A stretch of DNA of 64,000 bases, from assembly GCA_965223255.1 (NCBI GenBank), contig CBDCWA010000002.1:372001-436000 (forward strand). Reading direction: 5' to 3'. Below are positions 63,563 to 64,000 of this stretch, one piece after another. Made by a program: the position numbers and the translations under genes. The stretch's first letter is position 1. Each line of letters begins with the position of its first letter. This stretch comes from CBDCWA01 sp965223255 (lineage in GTDB: Bacteria; Pseudomonadota; Alphaproteobacteria; Rhizobiales; Hyphomicrobiaceae). Under the pieces are notes generated by a model. It saw only the letters and a list, made by a program, of their open reading frames with translations. It made no database searches and was not told the DNA's origin.

Positions 63563-64000
63563 CAGGCAGAAGGGGACAGTTAAAAGCACGTCCGCTTTCA
63601 ACTCTTGAGCGAACGGAATTATCGTACCAGTTCGGTGGCTTCAGTTGGTCACCAACAATGTCCCCTATCTCTGCCTCGCGTCGATCATGCCTGACAGTCG
63701 AGTCATCCCAGAAGCGGTCATTCACCGGCGGTTACTCGACCGACCAACAATGTCCGCTGCTGGCGATAGCTGCCATTGCGTTGCAACATGGGGGTGTCGC
63801 GAAGGGCCAATAACGTCATAAGTCGAGCACAGACGATCAGCCGTCGCGTGTCTTCTTAGCTATACTGATGCATCGAGAGACGCTCAAGAATTGCTGCGGG
63901 GCAAATTGTACGGTGGCATTTTCTGTGTCGGACGGCAGCTGTCCAACTCAGGTCACCCGCTCAGCGAAGACCCTTCTGATGAGCAGATATCACCCATAAC
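63563..64000. other. Intergenic, 438 bp to the window edge
   Basis: It contains copy B of the dispersed repeat. No gene start is visible before the edge; the second boundary of the integrated element (intact tRNA-Arg) is not in the window. Confidence 0.4.
63745..63808. repeat. Dispersed repeat, copy B
   Basis: Similar to 56861-56920 across about 60 nt (GTCCGCTGCTGG, AGCTGCCA, GCA-CAT-GGG). Together the two copies bracket the 57.4-63.6 kb cargo genes in the same orientation. Confidence 0.55.

Overview
The window reads as chromosomal DNA of an alphaproteobacterium, probably Hyphomicrobiales or a relative. The support is the split glycine decarboxylase (gcvPA/gcvPB), the FnrN-type FNR regulator with its [4Fe-4S] cysteines, the FLLRDE-type LOG protein, the triple-BON and HhH-only PolX-like proteins, and abundant Bug/TTT transport. 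Species cannot be named from the sequence alone. All calls come from reading the sequence and its translations; no database search or computed GC profile was possible.

Positions 1-19,000 hold a catabolic cluster that matches no pathway I recognise. Two thiamine-diphosphate (ThDP) enzymes, a Rieske oxygenase, two TauD/TfdA dioxygenases, an amidohydrolase, a PuuE-like deacetylase, two SDRs, an FAD/NAD(P) oxidoreductase, a tandem-cupin protein and an FMN-dependent LLM monooxygenase surround a tripartite tricarboxylate transporter (a TctC protein and a TctA-TctB fusion). The logic looks like uptake of a small carboxylate or aromatic acid, oxygenation, then C-C cleavage. No dedicated regulator is visible. 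An IS3-family element at about 19.02-20.27 kb, with a clear -1 frameshift site, closes the cluster.

Positions 20,300-49,700 are mixed chromosomal genes: RidA, a DUF4010/MgtC membrane protein, a decayed mobile-element patch (truncated terminase-small-like HTH, ribbon-helix-helix protein, membrane-HTH protein), a LOG hydrolase, an AcoX-like kinase with gcvPA-gcvPB, an HhH DNA-binding protein, a triple-BON protein, and a HlyIII/PAQR protein. Next come a BCCT transporter translationally coupled to a two-domain binding lipoprotein, IS3 remnants around a membrane protein, an FNR/hemerythrin-like pair with FNR-type sites, PilZ, RND and DASS transport proteins, and a MetE-like methyltransferase.

At 49,791 a 50-nt 3' fragment of a tRNA-Arg(CCU) gene marks the likely edge of an integrated element that continues past the right end of the window. 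Its order is integrase, AlpA-like HTH, a RepA-like RecA-fold protein without Walker motifs, a PrimPol-helicase, an iteron cluster (11 copies of a 9-nt motif) with hairpins, then a membrane-winged-helix protein. This resembles a P4/PICI-like satellite or other integrative replicon. Its cargo (57.4-63.6 kb) looks like a defence island: an uncharacterised two-gene module (198-aa protein plus 688-aa alpha-solenoid), two HEPN-like proteins with RNxxxH motifs, and a DUF262-HNH (GmrSD/SspE-like) nuclease.
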